In this document: positions 51,325-60,145 of the stretch, piece by piece
Layout: every line of letters begins with the position of its first letter
Position numbering within the stretch: the stretch's first letter is position 1
NCBI GenBank assembly: GCA_900100325.1
Contig: LT629697.1
Coordinates: 992,001-1,056,000 of the forward strand
DNA length: 64,000 bases
Reading direction: 5' to 3'
From: Frankineae bacterium MT45
GTDB taxonomy: Bacteria; Actinomycetota; Actinomycetes; Mycobacteriales; Jatrophihabitantaceae
Program-made: the position numbers and the translations under genes
Notes under the pieces: model-generated
Databases searched by the model: none
Seen by the model: only the letters and a program-made list of their open reading frames with translations
What the model was told of the DNA's origin: nothing

Positions 51325-52485
51325 TTGATCAAGCCGGTTATTGCCGCGTGCTTTTTAGGTCTTTCACTCGCGGGCGGGCTGGCTATGGCCGCCCCGGCCA
51401 CCGCCATCACTGCGGCCACCGCGGATCTGACGCTCAGCGTCGACCCCGCCGCTGGCTCGGACCCGGTGCTGGTGCAGCGGGGCGGGAGCATCGCCGACGT
51501 CGCGCTTCAGTTGGCCGGACCGGGTAGCTACGCCTCGACTCTGACCCTCACCGTGCCGGCCACCGCCTCGATCGCCGAGGTCGACACCGACGGCGACGCC
51601 GTCACCTGCACCCAGGCCGGGAGCATCTATACCTGCGATCTGGGCAGCCACACCGGAACCGTCAGCATCGACGTCGGCCTGCAGGTCGACGCCTCGGCCG
51701 CCATCGGAGCGACCGGCTCCGTCCAGGCCGTCGTCGCACCGGTCGGGGGAGCGGACCCTAAGCCCGCCGACAACAGTGTCTCGGTGCCCTTCGCCGTGGT
51801 CGGCAACGCCACGCTGCACCAGAGCGTGACCCCGACGACGGCGACGCTTGCGGTGAACGCGACCACGACGCTGACGGCGACCATCACCAACGACGGTCCC
51901 GACCCGGCGACCAACGTGTCGACGGAGTTCTACTTCCCCGACGCCGACACGTTCGGCATGACCGACTTCAGCCCGTCGGCCGACGTCGACGCTCAGGACC
52001 CCAGCTACGCGATCTGGAACCCGGCCACGATTCCAGCCGGTGGCAGCGTGACCCTGCAGATCACGGTGCAGGCTCTGAAGGCGGCGCAGGACTACCAGCT
52101 CAGCTACGACACGATCGCCGATGGAATCGACGCGGTCTGTGAGGGCGAGGACGACTCCTGCGTCGGGACGGTCTTGCTGACCGCGACCGGCTCCGACACC
52201 GAAGGGCCGTCCCCGTCCGTGCCGCCGGTGTCGGAGCCGGTCGGCCCGGGTCCGATCAGTTCGAGTGACCCCACCGACGCCGAGCCGACCCAGGACGTCG
52301 ACGCGCTGTCGATCACCGACACCAGCGCCGCCGGTACCGATACCGAGCTGGCCAACACCGGTGCTCCGACCGGCAAGCTGTCGCTGGTGGCCGGTGCACT
52401 GCTGATCGGTGGAGCGGCGCTGACGGTGGCCGGACGTCGCCGTGGCGCCGGACGGGGACACCACCCGCGGCACGCCGGTCTCTGA
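51325..52485 (+). CDS. DUF11-type surface protein with LANTG sortase signal
   Basis: 386 residues; TTG start with GGGGAG 6-7 nt upstream. Signal peptide 1-28 (GLAMAAPATA). Two DUF11-like domains as in the preceding gene (TTLTATITNDGPDPATNVST). Acidic Ser/Pro linker about 285-345, then ELANTGAPTGKL, helix, and RRRGAGRG tail. The LANTG motif fits class E sortase. The tandem pair probably arose by duplication and shares an upstream motif. Confidence 0.86.
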   Translation: MIKPVIAACFLGLSLAGGLAMAAPATAITAATADLTLSVDPAAGSDPVLVQRGGSIADVALQLAGPGSYASTLTLTVPATASIAEVDTDGDAVTCTQAGSIYTCDLGSHTGTVSIDVGLQVDASAAIGATGSVQAVVAPVGGADPKPADNSVSVPFAVVGNATLHQSVTPTTATLAVNATTTLTATITNDGPDPATNVSTEFYFPDADTFGMTDFSPSADVDAQDPSYAIWNPATIPAGGSVTLQITVQALKAAQDYQLSYDTIADGIDAVCEGEDDSCVGTVLLTATGSDTEGPSPSVPPVSEPVGPGPISSSDPTDAEPTQDVDALSITDTSAAGTDTELANTGAPTGKLSLVAGALLIGGAALTVAGRRRGAGRGHHPRHAGL

Positions 52486-52529
52486 TCAAACGCGTCCGGC
52501 CGCCCGCCGTCTGTGCGCGGCGGGACAAG

Positions 52530-52535
52530 TAAGCT
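52530..52535 (+). promoter_or_regulatory. -10 box of a probable leaderless transcript (mqnC)
   Basis: TAAGCT, 7 nt before ATG 52543; this decides the start over an in-frame codon 30 nt upstream. Confidence 0.55.
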
Positions 52536-52542
52536 GGCGCCC

Positions 52543-53724
52543 ATGACGCGTGAGATCTCTGAGCTGCTGCAGCGTGGGGCCGACGGCGGGCGCATCAGCC
52601 CCGAGGAAGCCCTCTACCTCTACACCGACGCGCCGCTGCACGCGCTGGGCGAGGCGGCCGACACGGTGCGCCGCCGGCGCTACCCGGAGAACATCGCGAC
52701 GTACATCATCGACCGCAACATCAACTACACCAACGTCTGCCTCACCGCGTGCAAGTTCTGCGCCTTCTACCGCGCACCGAAGCACGCCGAGGGCTGGACC
52801 CATCCGCTCGAGGAGATCCTGCGCCGCTGCGGCGAGGCCGTCGACCTCGGCGCCACCCAGATCATGCTGCAGGGCGGTCACTCGCCCGACCTGGGCATGG
52901 AGTGGTACGAGGAGACCTTCGCAGCGATCAGCCGGGAGTACCCGACGCTCACCCTGCACTCGCTCGGAGCGTCGGAGGTCATGCACATCTCGCGGACCTC
53001 GAACCTGCCCATCGACGAGGTGATCACCCGCCTGCACCGGGCCGGTCTCGCCTCCTTCGCCGGTGCCGGAGCCGAGATCCTGGTCGCTCGTCCACGCACG
53101 GCGATCGCCCCGCTGAAGGAGTCGGGCGAGAAGTGGCTGGAGGTGATGGAGACCGCGCACGGCCTGGGCGTCGAATCCACCGCGACCTTCATGATGGGCA
53201 CCGGCGAGACAAACGCCGAGCGCATCGAGCACCTGCGGATGATCCGGGACGTGCAGGACCGCACCGGCGGCTTCCGCTCCTTCATCCCGTGGACGTACCA
53301 GGCCGAGAACAACCACCTCAAGGGGCGCACTCAGGCCACCTCGCTGGAGTACCTGCGGATGATCGCGGTAGCCCGCCTCTTCTTCGACAACGTCAACCAC
53401 CTGCAGGGGTCCTGGCTGACCACGGGCAAGGACATCGGCCAGCTGACGCTCCACTACGGCGCCGACGACCTGGGGTCCGTCATGCTGGAGGAGAACGTCG
53501 TCTCCTCGGCCGGTGCCCGTCACCGCTCCAACCTCAACGAGCTCATCGACCTGATCCGCAGCGCCGGACGCATCCCGGCTCAGCGTGACACCCTTTACCG
53601 TCACCTCGTCGTGCACACCAACCCCGACGACGACCCGGTCGACAGCCGGGTCCACTCGCACTTCTCCTCGACCGCGCTCGACCCGGCCGAGCGCACGCTG
53701 CTGCCGGTCAGCGCGGCCAGCTAG
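52543..53724 (+). CDS. mqnC: Cyclic dehypoxanthinyl futalosine synthase (radical SAM)
   Basis: 393 residues. Cysteines C66-x3-C70-x2-C73 (CLTACKFCAFYR), then MLQGGHSPDLGMEWYEE, GAGAEILVARPR, TATFMMGTGETNAERIEHL, IPWTYQAENNHL, YGADDLGSVMLEENVV. Cyclises dehypoxanthine futalosine on the way to 1,4-dihydroxy-6-naphthoate. Homologous to MqnE but distinguished by the QGG(H) and GTGETxxERIEHL stretches. Followed after 15 nt by a transporter gene with its own -10 box. Confidence 0.95.
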   Translation: MTREISELLQRGADGGRISPEEALYLYTDAPLHALGEAADTVRRRRYPENIATYIIDRNINYTNVCLTACKFCAFYRAPKHAEGWTHPLEEILRRCGEAVDLGATQIMLQGGHSPDLGMEWYEETFAAISREYPTLTLHSLGASEVMHISRTSNLPIDEVITRLHRAGLASFAGAGAEILVARPRTAIAPLKESGEKWLEVMETAHGLGVESTATFMMGTGETNAERIEHLRMIRDVQDRTGGFRSFIPWTYQAENNHLKGRTQATSLEYLRMIAVARLFFDNVNHLQGSWLTTGKDIGQLTLHYGADDLGSVMLEENVVSSAGARHRSNLNELIDLIRSAGRIPAQRDTLYRHLVVHTNPDDDPVDSRVHSHFSSTALDPAERTLLPVSAAS

Positions 53725-53727
53725 CGA

Positions 53728-53733
53728 TAGCGT
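53728..53733 (+). promoter_or_regulatory. -10 box of a probable leaderless transcript (53740 gene)
   Basis: TAGCGT, 6 nt before GTG 53740, just after the mqnC stop. Confidence 0.45.
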
Positions 53734-53739
53734 GGCCGG

Positions 53740-54600
53740 GTGTCCCTGGCCGTAGCTGTTCCCTGCGCTATCGGCGCCGCACTGGCCTACGGGGCATCCA
53801 ATGCGGTGCAGCACTCGGCCGTCAACACCGGTGCCGGTCAGATCGATGCCCGCCGCCTGGTCGGGCTGCTGCGCAACCCCCGCTGGCTCGCCTCCGTCGG
53901 CGGCGACACCTGCGGCCTGCTGCTGCAGATCATCGCGCTGGCCACCGGGCCGGTCGTGCTGATCTCGCCCCTGCTGGTGCTCGCCGTCCCCGTCTCCCTC
54001 CCGGTGGGGTGGCTGCTCGGCGGTCCGCGCCCCACGTCGGCGGACTACCGCTCCTGCCTGGCCATCCTCATCGGTCTCGGCGTCTTCACCGCGCTGGTTG
54101 GTGACCCGGGAATCGGACGGGCGCTGCCGACCGGGCTCGCCCTCGTCACCGTCCTCATCGCGCTCGGACTGGGGGCGACCGCGTTCCTGCTGGTTCGGGG
54201 CCGGAGTTCGGCGGTTCGGGCCGGGGTCTACGGCGGCGTCTCCGGCGCCGGCTACGGGCTGGTCGGGGTGCTCCTCAACGCGACTACCAGCGTCTACGAC
54301 GACGGCGGCACCCACGAGTTGTTCGCGCCGCGTGGGTTGGTGCCGCTGATCGGGGTGGCGCTCGTCGGGCTGGGGTCGATGATCGTCCTCCAGATCGCGT
54401 TCCAGGTCGGGTCGCTGGCCGCGAGCTTCCCGGCCAACGAGTCGACCGCGCCGGTGGTGGCAGTTCTGCTGGGCGTGCTGCTGCTGCACCAGAAGATCCC
54501 GAACGACGTGGTGCACATCGTCACCTACCTGCTCTGCTTCGCGCTGCTCGTCTTCGGGACCGTCCGGCTGGGGCGGGCTCATGAGCGTCGGGCAGAATGA
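53740..54600 (+). CDS. DMT/EamA-like ten-helix membrane protein
   Basis: 286 residues, nine or ten helices. Begins [20 protein letters not shown], typical of actinobacterial DMT-superfamily exporters (NIPA/EamA-like); two repeats of five helices are visible, the second with [19 protein letters not shown] and the end with [27 protein letters not shown]. Substrate unknown. Set between mqnC and menG; GTG start with leaderless spacing. Confidence 0.82.
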   Translation: MSLAVAVPCAIGAALAYGASNAVQHSAVNTGAGQIDARRLVGLLRNPRWLASVGGDTCGLLLQIIALATGPVVLISPLLVLAVPVSLPVGWLLGGPRPTSADYRSCLAILIGLGVFTALVGDPGIGRALPTGLALVTVLIALGLGATAFLLVRGRSSAVRAGVYGGVSGAGYGLVGVLLNATTSVYDDGGTHELFAPRGLVPLIGVALVGLGSMIVLQIAFQVGSLAASFPANESTAPVVAVLLGVLLLHQKIPNDVVHIVTYLLCFALLVFGTVRLGRAHERRAE

Positions 54601-54607
54601 GGTCACG

Positions 54608-55306
54608 ATGACGCGCGCAACCCTGGATAAGCAGCCCCGCGAAGTGGCGACGATGTTCGACGGCGTCGCCCGTCGCTACGACGTCACCAACACCGTGCTC
54701 TCCGGCGGTATGGACCGCTACTGGCGCCGGCGCACCCGGCAGGCGCTGGAGCTCCGGCCGGAGAATCGGGTCCTCGACCTCGCCGCCGGAACCGGCGTCT
54801 CGACGGCGGAGTTGGCTCGCTCCGGGGCCACCGCGATCGCCTGCGATTTCTCGATCGGGATGCTGCGGGCCGGACGTTCGCGACGCGCCTCCCTGCCGTT
54901 CGTCGCCGGCGACGCCCTGCACCTTCCCTTCGCCGACGAGGTCTTCGACTCGGCGACGATCTCCTTCGGGCTGCGCAATGTCGCAGACGTCGACCAGGCG
55001 CTGCGCGAGCTGGCCCGGGTGGTGCGCCCGGGCGGGCGACTGGTGATCTGCGAATTCAGCCGCCCGGTCTTCTCGCCGTTTCGCCACGTTTATATGAACT
55101 ATCTGATGCGGGCGCTGCCGGCGATCGCCCGGCGGGTGTCGTCGAATCCGGACGCCTACATCTACCTCGCCGAGTCGATCCGCAGCTGGCCCGACCAGAC
55201 CGCGCTCGCGCAGAAGGTCGCGGCGGCCGGCTGGGGTGAGGTGCAGTGGCGCAATCTCACCGGTGGGATCGTCGCACTGCATCGGGCTCAGCGTCCGGCG
55301 GCGTAG
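54608..55306 (+). CDS. menG: Demethylmenaquinone methyltransferase
   Basis: 232 residues from ATG 54608, with GAGG 5 nt upstream; this gives the family start [23 protein letters not shown] motif [17 protein letters not shown], then [34 protein letters not shown] and [15 protein letters not shown]. Last step of menaquinone synthesis, methylating the naphthoquinone ring. 7 nt after the transporter stop. Confidence 0.94.
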   Translation: MTRATLDKQPREVATMFDGVARRYDVTNTVLSGGMDRYWRRRTRQALELRPENRVLDLAAGTGVSTAELARSGATAIACDFSIGMLRAGRSRRASLPFVAGDALHLPFADEVFDSATISFGLRNVADVDQALRELARVVRPGGRLVICEFSRPVFSPFRHVYMNYLMRALPAIARRVSSNPDAYIYLAESIRSWPDQTALAQKVAAAGWGEVQWRNLTGGIVALHRAQRPAA

Positions 55307-55384
55307 ACCGCGAAATCTCCTCCCTCCCCACAATCGCTGTCGCCCGCGCAAACCTCCTGCAACTTGTGTGCCACGACCCCCGGA

Positions 55385-55504
55385 ATGCAGGAGATTTGGG
55401 CGATGAATTCGCGGGTCCCCTGCACGAAGCGTCGACGGCGCACTAGGTTGGATGGGGAGGCCGGATCTCGCCGGCCCGGATCCTCTTCCTGGAGCGCAAA
55501 ATGA
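55385..55504 (+). CDS. Possible short upstream ORF overlapping the repeat-peptide start
   Basis: 39 codons from ATG 55385 to a TGA inside the next ATG (ATGA overlap). Arg/Ser-rich product without recognisable features. The overlap suggests coupling but codon use is not convincing, so this may be chance. The region also holds an 8-bp inverted repeat CTCCTGCA/TGCAGGAG (55354, 55386). Confidence 0.2.
   Translation: MQEIWAMNSRVPCTKRRRRTRLDGEAGSRRPGSSSWSAK
55459..55476 (+). promoter_or_regulatory. Hairpin ahead of the repeat-peptide ribosome site
   Basis: GGCCGG-atctcg-CCGGCC, perfect 6-bp stem, ending 13 nt before the GGAG of the 55501 gene. Could tune its translation. Confidence 0.35.
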
Positions 55505-55797
55505 GCATCAACGACGACGACATCACCACGGCCGACGGCGACGCAGCCGGTGACGGTGGCGCTGACGGTGCGGCCGACGCCGGTGGCGACGGTGGCGCTG
55601 GCTTCCACGACGGTGGTGCCGATGGTGGCGCGGCCGGTGGCGACGGTGGCGCTGATGGCGGCGCCGACTCCGGTGACGGCGGCGCTGACGGTGCGGCCGA
55701 CGCCGGTGGCGACGGTGGCGCTGGCTTCCACGACGGTGGTGCCGATGGTGGCGCGGCCGGTGGCGACGGTGGCGCTGACGGTGGCGCCGACTCCTGA
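55501..55797 (+). CDS. 98-residue Gly/Ala/Asp repeat protein, candidate substrate or precursor peptide
   Basis: ATG with GGAG 6 nt upstream. A 16-residue leader-like start (MSINDDDITTADGDAA) is followed by two nearly identical 41-residue units (residues 17-57 and 58-98) made of Gly, Ala and Asp with one GFHDGG and one DS per unit. No signal peptide, no helix. 19 nt separate it from a JmjC/cupin oxygenase gene that is itself overlapped by a Suc_Fer-like protein gene. I know of no named family. It could be a modified peptide precursor, a structural Asp-rich protein, or a metal-binding protein; the conserved His-Asp in each unit would be a natural hydroxylation site. Confidence 0.7.
   Translation: MSINDDDITTADGDAAGDGGADGAADAGGDGGAGFHDGGADGGAAGGDGGADGGADSGDGGADGAADAGGDGGAGFHDGGADGGAAGGDGGADGGADS
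55549..55794 (+). repeat. Two-copy 123-bp tandem repeat
   Basis: Copies at 55549-55671 and 55672-55794 differ at only a few third positions (for example GGTGGC/GGCGGC and GATGGC/GACGGT). Exactly 41 codons each, so copy number can change without breaking the frame. Confidence 0.9.
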
Positions 55798-55816
55798 CCT
55801 GAGCTAGTCGCTGCAA

Positions 55817-57136
55817 GTGACTGAGAATGCCAACACCGACGGGTCGGCCGCGCTCACGCCGGCCGACCCGATCGTTGACCTGACGGCGCCGACCCTCGCG
55901 CGCTGCATATCGATCTCCAAGGGTGAATTCTCCGATAAAAACTGGGGAAACCGTCCGTTGCTGACTCGTGGCGTCGAGCTACCGGCGAGCTTCGCCGATC
56001 TCTTCGACGCCGCCGCGGCCGATGAGCTCGTCTCGCGACGTGGGCTGCGCACGCCGTTCCTGCGGATGGCCAAGGACGGGTCGGTGCTGGACTCCAAGCG
56101 CTTCACTCGGAGTGGGGGAGCCGGGGCCACCGCGCCGGATCAGGTCGCCGACGACCGGGTGCTGGAGCAGCTGGCCGGCGGCTCCACGCTGGTGCTGCAG
56201 GCGCTACACCGCACCTGGCCGCCGCTGGTCGAGTTCGGCTCGTCGCTGGCGGCCGAGCTCGGGCACCCGGTGCAGATCAACGCCTACATCACCCCGCCGC
56301 AGAATCAGGGGTTCGCCGCTCACTACGACGTCCATGACGTCTTCGTGCTGCAGATCAGCGGACGCAAGCAGTGGCGCATCCACGAGCCGGTGCTCGTCGA
56401 TCCGCTCCCCGATCAGCCCTGGGAGCAGCGCCGGGAGGCCGTCGTCGAGCGTTCTCGCGAAGAGGCGATCATCGACACCGTGCTGGAGCCCGGAGATTCG
56501 CTATATCTTCCCAGGGGATTCCTGCATTCGGCGAGTGCGCTGGGAGAGACCTCCATCCACCTGACGGTGGGCGTGCACCCGATCACCCGAGCCTCGCTCA
56601 TCACCCACCTCCTCACCGCGGCCCGGCGTGACGATGCCCTGCGCGCCTCGCTTCCACTCGGCGCCGACCTCGGTGATCCGGACGCACTCGGCCCGCACCT
56701 GGCGACGACGGTTGAGGCGCTGCAGCAGTGGCTTGACCAGGTCGGGGCCGTCGACGTGGCTCGGCAGTTGGACGGGGAGCTCACCCGGGCAATGCGCCCG
56801 GCGCCGCTCTCCCCGCTGGCCCAGCTGGCCGCCGCTGATGCGCTCACGCACTCCGACTCCCTGCGCCTGCGCCCAGCGCTGCGGGCGCGCTCGACCATTG
56901 AGGACGAGAAGCTCCGCCTCCGGCTGGTCGACCGGACGATCTCGCTGCCGGTCGCCGCCGAGGCCGCCGTCAAGTGCATCCTCACCGGCGCCCCCTTCAC
57001 CCCGGCCGAGCTGCCTGGCCTCGACGCCGAGGAGCAGTTGGTGGTGGCCCGACGGCTGCTGCGCGACGGTGTCGTGGTGCCGGTGTCGGGCTCGGCCGTG
57101 CCGCCGTTGGGCTCGGCCCTGCCGCCGACGGTATGA
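55817..57136 (+). CDS. JmjC/cupin_4-type Fe(II)/2-oxoglutarate oxygenase
   Basis: 439 residues, GTG start. Iron triad H169-x-D171 (AAHYDVHDVFVLQISG) and H237 (LPRGFLHSASA); AYITPPQNQGF and GRKQWRIHEP are typical of the ribosomal-oxygenase branch (YcfD/NO66/MINA-like). Residues about 260-430 form the C-terminal helical and winged-helix-like part used for dimerisation in that branch (DRTISLPVAAEAAVKCIL). Known members hydroxylate Arg or His of ribosomal proteins. Here the gene directly follows the repeat-peptide gene and overlaps the ferredoxin-like gene (ATGA), suggesting another substrate. Confidence 0.88.
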   Translation: MTENANTDGSAALTPADPIVDLTAPTLARCISISKGEFSDKNWGNRPLLTRGVELPASFADLFDAAAADELVSRRGLRTPFLRMAKDGSVLDSKRFTRSGGAGATAPDQVADDRVLEQLAGGSTLVLQALHRTWPPLVEFGSSLAAELGHPVQINAYITPPQNQGFAAHYDVHDVFVLQISGRKQWRIHEPVLVDPLPDQPWEQRREAVVERSREEAIIDTVLEPGDSLYLPRGFLHSASALGETSIHLTVGVHPITRASLITHLLTAARRDDALRASLPLGADLGDPDALGPHLATTVEALQQWLDQVGAVDVARQLDGELTRAMRPAPLSPLAQLAAADALTHSDSLRLRPALRARSTIEDEKLRLRLVDRTISLPVAAEAAVKCILTGAPFTPAELPGLDAEEQLVVARRLLRDGVVVPVSGSAVPPLGSALPPTV

Positions 57137-58044
57137 CGGCGAGCCACGGTGCACCGCGGCCCCGGGAGACCCTGGATCGCTGCGCGCTGCGGGCCCAGCT
57201 GCGGGGCGACCCGATGCTCGGCACCGCGTTCCCGGCCTACCGGCTGCTGCTGGTCGAGCAGCCCGGCCCCTGGGGGCATGCCGGGCTGACCGAGTCGCAC
57301 TTTGACCGGGAGGTGGCTCAGCAGCTGTACCGGCGCACCGAAGCAGCCGGAATGCGAATGCTGGCGATCCGCCGTCCGGGGCGTACCCCCGCCGGCCAGC
57401 CGCGGATCTGGGCCTACGTCGACACCCGTCCCGGTCGGGAGGCGCTGCGCGTCGGCGAGTACACCGAGGAGCGGGAGCTCCTCGACGTTCCGCTGGACGG
57501 GAGTGCCGGAGTCGCCGACCCGAACCCGCTCTACCTCGTCTGCGCCCACAGCAAGCACGATGCCTGCTGCGCGCTGCGTGGGCGTCCCGTTGCGGCGGCG
57601 CTGGCCGAGGCCCGTCCGGGACGCGTCTGGGAGTGCAGCCACGTCGGCGGGGAGCGCTTCGCGGCGAACGTGCTGGTGCTCCCGTCGGGGATGCTCTACG
57701 GACGGGTGCTGCCGTTCGCGGCGGCGGAGTTCGCGGACGCGGCCGACAGTGGCGAGGTGATCGGCGCCCTGCTGCGCGGTCGGGTCGGCTTCACGCCGCA
57801 GGCCCAGGCCGCGATGGCCTTCGCCTACGAGCACCTGGCGCTGCGGGAGATTGATCAGCTCAGGCTGGTCAGTGCGTCGCCGGTACGGAGTGGAGACGCG
57901 CTGGTGCGAGTGGCCGGACCGCATGGCCTCATCGACATCACGGTGCGGGTCGAACGGCGCTCCGGTGAGGGCCTCACCTGCGCCAAGAGCGGCCTCGGCT
58001 CCTACTTCTCCTACCGGGCGATCAGCGCGACCGCCGTCGACTAA
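57133..58044 (+). CDS. Suc_Fer-like (Apd1-type) [2Fe-2S] protein
   Basis: 303 residues, ATG inside the oxygenase stop. Thioredoxin-like ferredoxin fold; YLVCAHSKHDACCALRG gives C137, H139 and C145/C146, and CSHVGGERFAANVLVLPSGMLYGRV gives H170. This is the sucrase/ferredoxin-like family, in which yeast Apd1 binds [2Fe-2S] with Cys and His ligands. The C-terminal ~70 residues add a small beta domain ending in Cys-containing TCAKSGLGSYFSY. Possible electron donor or iron partner of the oxygenase. A strong terminator follows. Confidence 0.85.
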   Translation: MTASHGAPRPRETLDRCALRAQLRGDPMLGTAFPAYRLLLVEQPGPWGHAGLTESHFDREVAQQLYRRTEAAGMRMLAIRRPGRTPAGQPRIWAYVDTRPGREALRVGEYTEERELLDVPLDGSAGVADPNPLYLVCAHSKHDACCALRGRPVAAALAEARPGRVWECSHVGGERFAANVLVLPSGMLYGRVLPFAAAEFADAADSGEVIGALLRGRVGFTPQAQAAMAFAYEHLALREIDQLRLVSASPVRSGDALVRVAGPHGLIDITVRVERRSGEGLTCAKSGLGSYFSYRAISATAVD

Positions 58045-58063
58045 CCCGGACCTACCCTCCCGC

Positions 58064-58105
58064 TTTTGGCAATCTGGCACGGAATCGCGTGCCATATTGC
58101 CAAAA
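58064..58105. terminator. Bidirectional hairpin terminator
   Basis: TTTTGGCAATcTGGCACG pairs with CGTGCCAtATTGCCAAAA (17 of 18 pairs, 6-nt loop). The arms start with TTTT and end with AAAA, so each strand reads T-rich on its exit. Lies between the convergent Suc_Fer-like and pyrophosphatase genes. Confidence 0.85.
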
Positions 58106-58121
58106 CCGGAGAGGGAGCGGG

Positions 58122-58625
58122 TCAGTGCGCGATGGCGTCCGGGTTGTCCTTCAGGCGCTTGATCGAGAGCGCGATCTCGGCCTCGGCCTCCTTGCGCCCC
58201 ACCCAGGACGCGCCTTCAACGCTCTTACCCGGCTCGAGGTCCTTGTAGACCTCGAAGAAGTGCTGGATCTCCAGCCGATCGAACTCCGGCACGTGGTGGA
58301 TGTCGCGCAGGTGCTCCAGCCGCGGGTCGCTCGACGGCACGGCGAGCACCTTGTCGTCCGGCCCCTTCTCGTCGGTCATCCGGAACATGCCGATGGCCCG
58401 GCACTTGACGAGCGTGCCCGGGAAGAGCGGGTCACCCTGCAGGATCACCAGCGCATCCAACGGGTCACCGTCCTGGCCGAGGGTGTCTTCGATGTAGCCG
58501 TAATCGGCCGGGTACTGCGTCGAGGTGAAGAGGGTGCGATCCAGGCGAATGCGGCCGGTCTCGTGGTCCACCTCGTACTTGTTCCGGCTTCCCTTGGGGA
58601 TCTCGATAAGGACGTCGAACTCCAC
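58122..58625 (-). CDS. ppa: Inorganic pyrophosphatase (family I)
   Basis: 167 residues from GTG 58625, GGGAG 8 nt upstream. [42 protein letters not shown] (metal-binding Asp set) and [16 protein letters not shown] are the soluble family I signatures. Hydrolyses PPi and pulls biosynthetic reactions forward. Normal length for bacteria. Confidence 0.96.
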   Translation of the reverse strand: MEFDVLIEIPKGSRNKYEVDHETGRIRLDRTLFTSTQYPADYGYIEDTLGQDGDPLDALVILQGDPLFPGTLVKCRAIGMFRMTDEKGPDDKVLAVPSSDPRLEHLRDIHHVPEFDRLEIQHFFEVYKDLEPGKSVEGASWVGRKEAEAEIALSIKRLKDNPDAIAH

Positions 58626-58690
58626 GTGTGTACTCCCTGAGACGGGCCTCGGCGGATCGAGGCGGGCCGCGGCGTTGCGGCATCGACGGT

Positions 58691-58696
58691 TAGTCT
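58691..58696 (+). promoter_or_regulatory. -10 box of a probable leaderless transcript (dacB)
   Basis: TAGTCT, 8 nt before ATG 58705. Confidence 0.45.
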
Positions 58697-58704
58697 GGCG
58701 CATT

Positions 58705-60099
58705 ATGCGTGGTGGAAGAACCCGGACCGGGCTCGGTGTGCTTCTCATCATGCTCTCTGCGTGTGCACTGGGCGTAATCGGCTACTTGGTGGCGGCTCGG
58801 GTGAGCGCCACGACGGTGGTCGCCACCCCGGGGCCGCCGGCGCCCCAGCTCGTCGCTGCCGGAACGGTGCCCACCCCCACCGCGACGCCGCTCCCCGGAA
58901 CGCCGGCCTCGCCCCAGGGTGTCGCCGCCGCGCTGGCCGCCCCGCTGGCCGACCCGCGACTGGGCGGGCAGGTGCTGGTCGAGGTGCTGGACACCGCGAC
59001 CGGTGCGCACCTGCTCGACAAGGGCGCGGCGACAGCGACCTCGCCGGCCTCGACGGCGAAGCTGGCCACGACAACGGCGCTGCTCTCGATCAAGGACCCC
59101 GACGACCGGATAACCACCCGGGTCGTGGCCGGGCAGCAGCCCGGCAGCGTCGTGCTCGTGGGAGCGGGCGACCCGACGCTCACCGGGGCGAAGGCCGGTG
59201 CCCCCGGCGCCTACCCGGACGCGGCCCGCATCAGCGACCTGGCCGCCCAGCTCATGGCCCGGCCGGAGTTGGACGTCACCTCCATCGTCGACGACACCTC
59301 GCTCTTCACCGGGCCGGCCATCTCCCCGGACTGGGACGCCACCGACGTCCCGACCAGCTACGGCGCCCCGATCACGGCGCTGATGGTGGACGGTGGCCGC
59401 GATACTCCGACCTCAGTGATTCGCAGCGCCGACCCAGCGACAGCGGCCGGGCGGGCGCTGGCCGTCGCGCTCGGCCTGCCGGCGACGGCGGTGAGCAGTG
59501 GCGTCGCACCGGCCGGGGCGGCGACGCTGGCCAGCGTGGAGTCCCCGCCGCTGAGCGAGCTGGTCGAGCAGGCCCTCATCGACTCCGACAACGTTATCGC
59601 CGAGCAGTTGGCCCGTCAGGTCGCGCTGGCCGCGGGGCAGCCGGCCTCCTTCACCGGTGCGGCGACCGCGGTCTCCGGTGCCCTGCACGGGCTGGGCGTG
59701 AACATCGCCGGCGCGCTGCGCGACGGGAGCGGCCTGGCCCGCAGCGATCGCCTCTCGCCGGCCCAGCTCGCCGCGATCCTGCAACTCGCAGCCTCCGATG
59801 ACCCGTCCCACGACCCGCTGCATGACGTCCTCTCCGGGTTGCCGGTAGCCGGTTGGGACGGCACCCTGGCCTACCGCTTCCTCACCTCATCCCACAGCGC
59901 GGCCGGGCTGGTGCGGGCCAAGACCGGCACGCTGACCTCGGTCTCGGCGCTGGCCGGAGTCGTGCACGACGCCAGCGGCCGGCAGCTCACGTTCGCGCTG
60001 ATGGCCGACAAGGTCGGCCCGACCGTGGCCGACACGACGGCGGCCGAGGCGGCGCTCGATTCGGTCGCCGCGGCGCTGGCCGGCTGCGGCTGCAGCTAG
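58705..60099 (+). CDS. dacB: PBP4-type D-alanyl-D-alanine carboxypeptidase/endopeptidase
   Basis: 464 residues from ATG 58705. Signal-anchor 10-32 ([19 protein letters not shown]), Pro/Thr linker, then the penicillin-binding fold: SxxK in [11 protein letters not shown], SxN in [11 protein letters not shown] and KTG in [12 protein letters not shown]. Class C low-molecular-mass PBP trimming or opening peptidoglycan cross-links. The D-x-S domain insertion (about 170-300) is present, as in PBP4. Ends CGCS. Confidence 0.92.
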   Translation: MRGGRTRTGLGVLLIMLSACALGVIGYLVAARVSATTVVATPGPPAPQLVAAGTVPTPTATPLPGTPASPQGVAAALAAPLADPRLGGQVLVEVLDTATGAHLLDKGAATATSPASTAKLATTTALLSIKDPDDRITTRVVAGQQPGSVVLVGAGDPTLTGAKAGAPGAYPDAARISDLAAQLMARPELDVTSIVDDTSLFTGPAISPDWDATDVPTSYGAPITALMVDGGRDTPTSVIRSADPATAAGRALAVALGLPATAVSSGVAPAGAATLASVESPPLSELVEQALIDSDNVIAEQLARQVALAAGQPASFTGAATAVSGALHGLGVNIAGALRDGSGLARSDRLSPAQLAAILQLAASDDPSHDPLHDVLSGLPVAGWDGTLAYRFLTSSHSAAGLVRAKTGTLTSVSALAGVVHDASGRQLTFALMADKVGPTVADTTAAEAALDSVAAALAGCGCS

Positions 60100-60145
60100 C
60101 CGGCCGGGCGTCAAACGCGCCTATCCAGCCGGGACGTCAGCGCAC

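Noticed and set aside
52486-54606. 706-residue minus-strand ORF opposite mqnC and the transporter
   Set aside because: Antisense shadow caused by high GC; the plus-strand frames carry clear radical SAM and membrane-protein motifs, while this one is charged low-complexity.
55817-57136. Oxygenase as an ordinary YcfD-type ribosomal oxygenase only
   Set aside because: Not excluded, but the adjacent repeat-protein gene and overlapping Suc_Fer gene make a dedicated substrate worth testing, so it is kept as a finding.
56413-58095. 560-residue minus-strand ORF opposite the oxygenase and Suc_Fer genes
   Set aside because: Arg/Ser/Gly-rich antisense product; both plus-strand genes are well supported.
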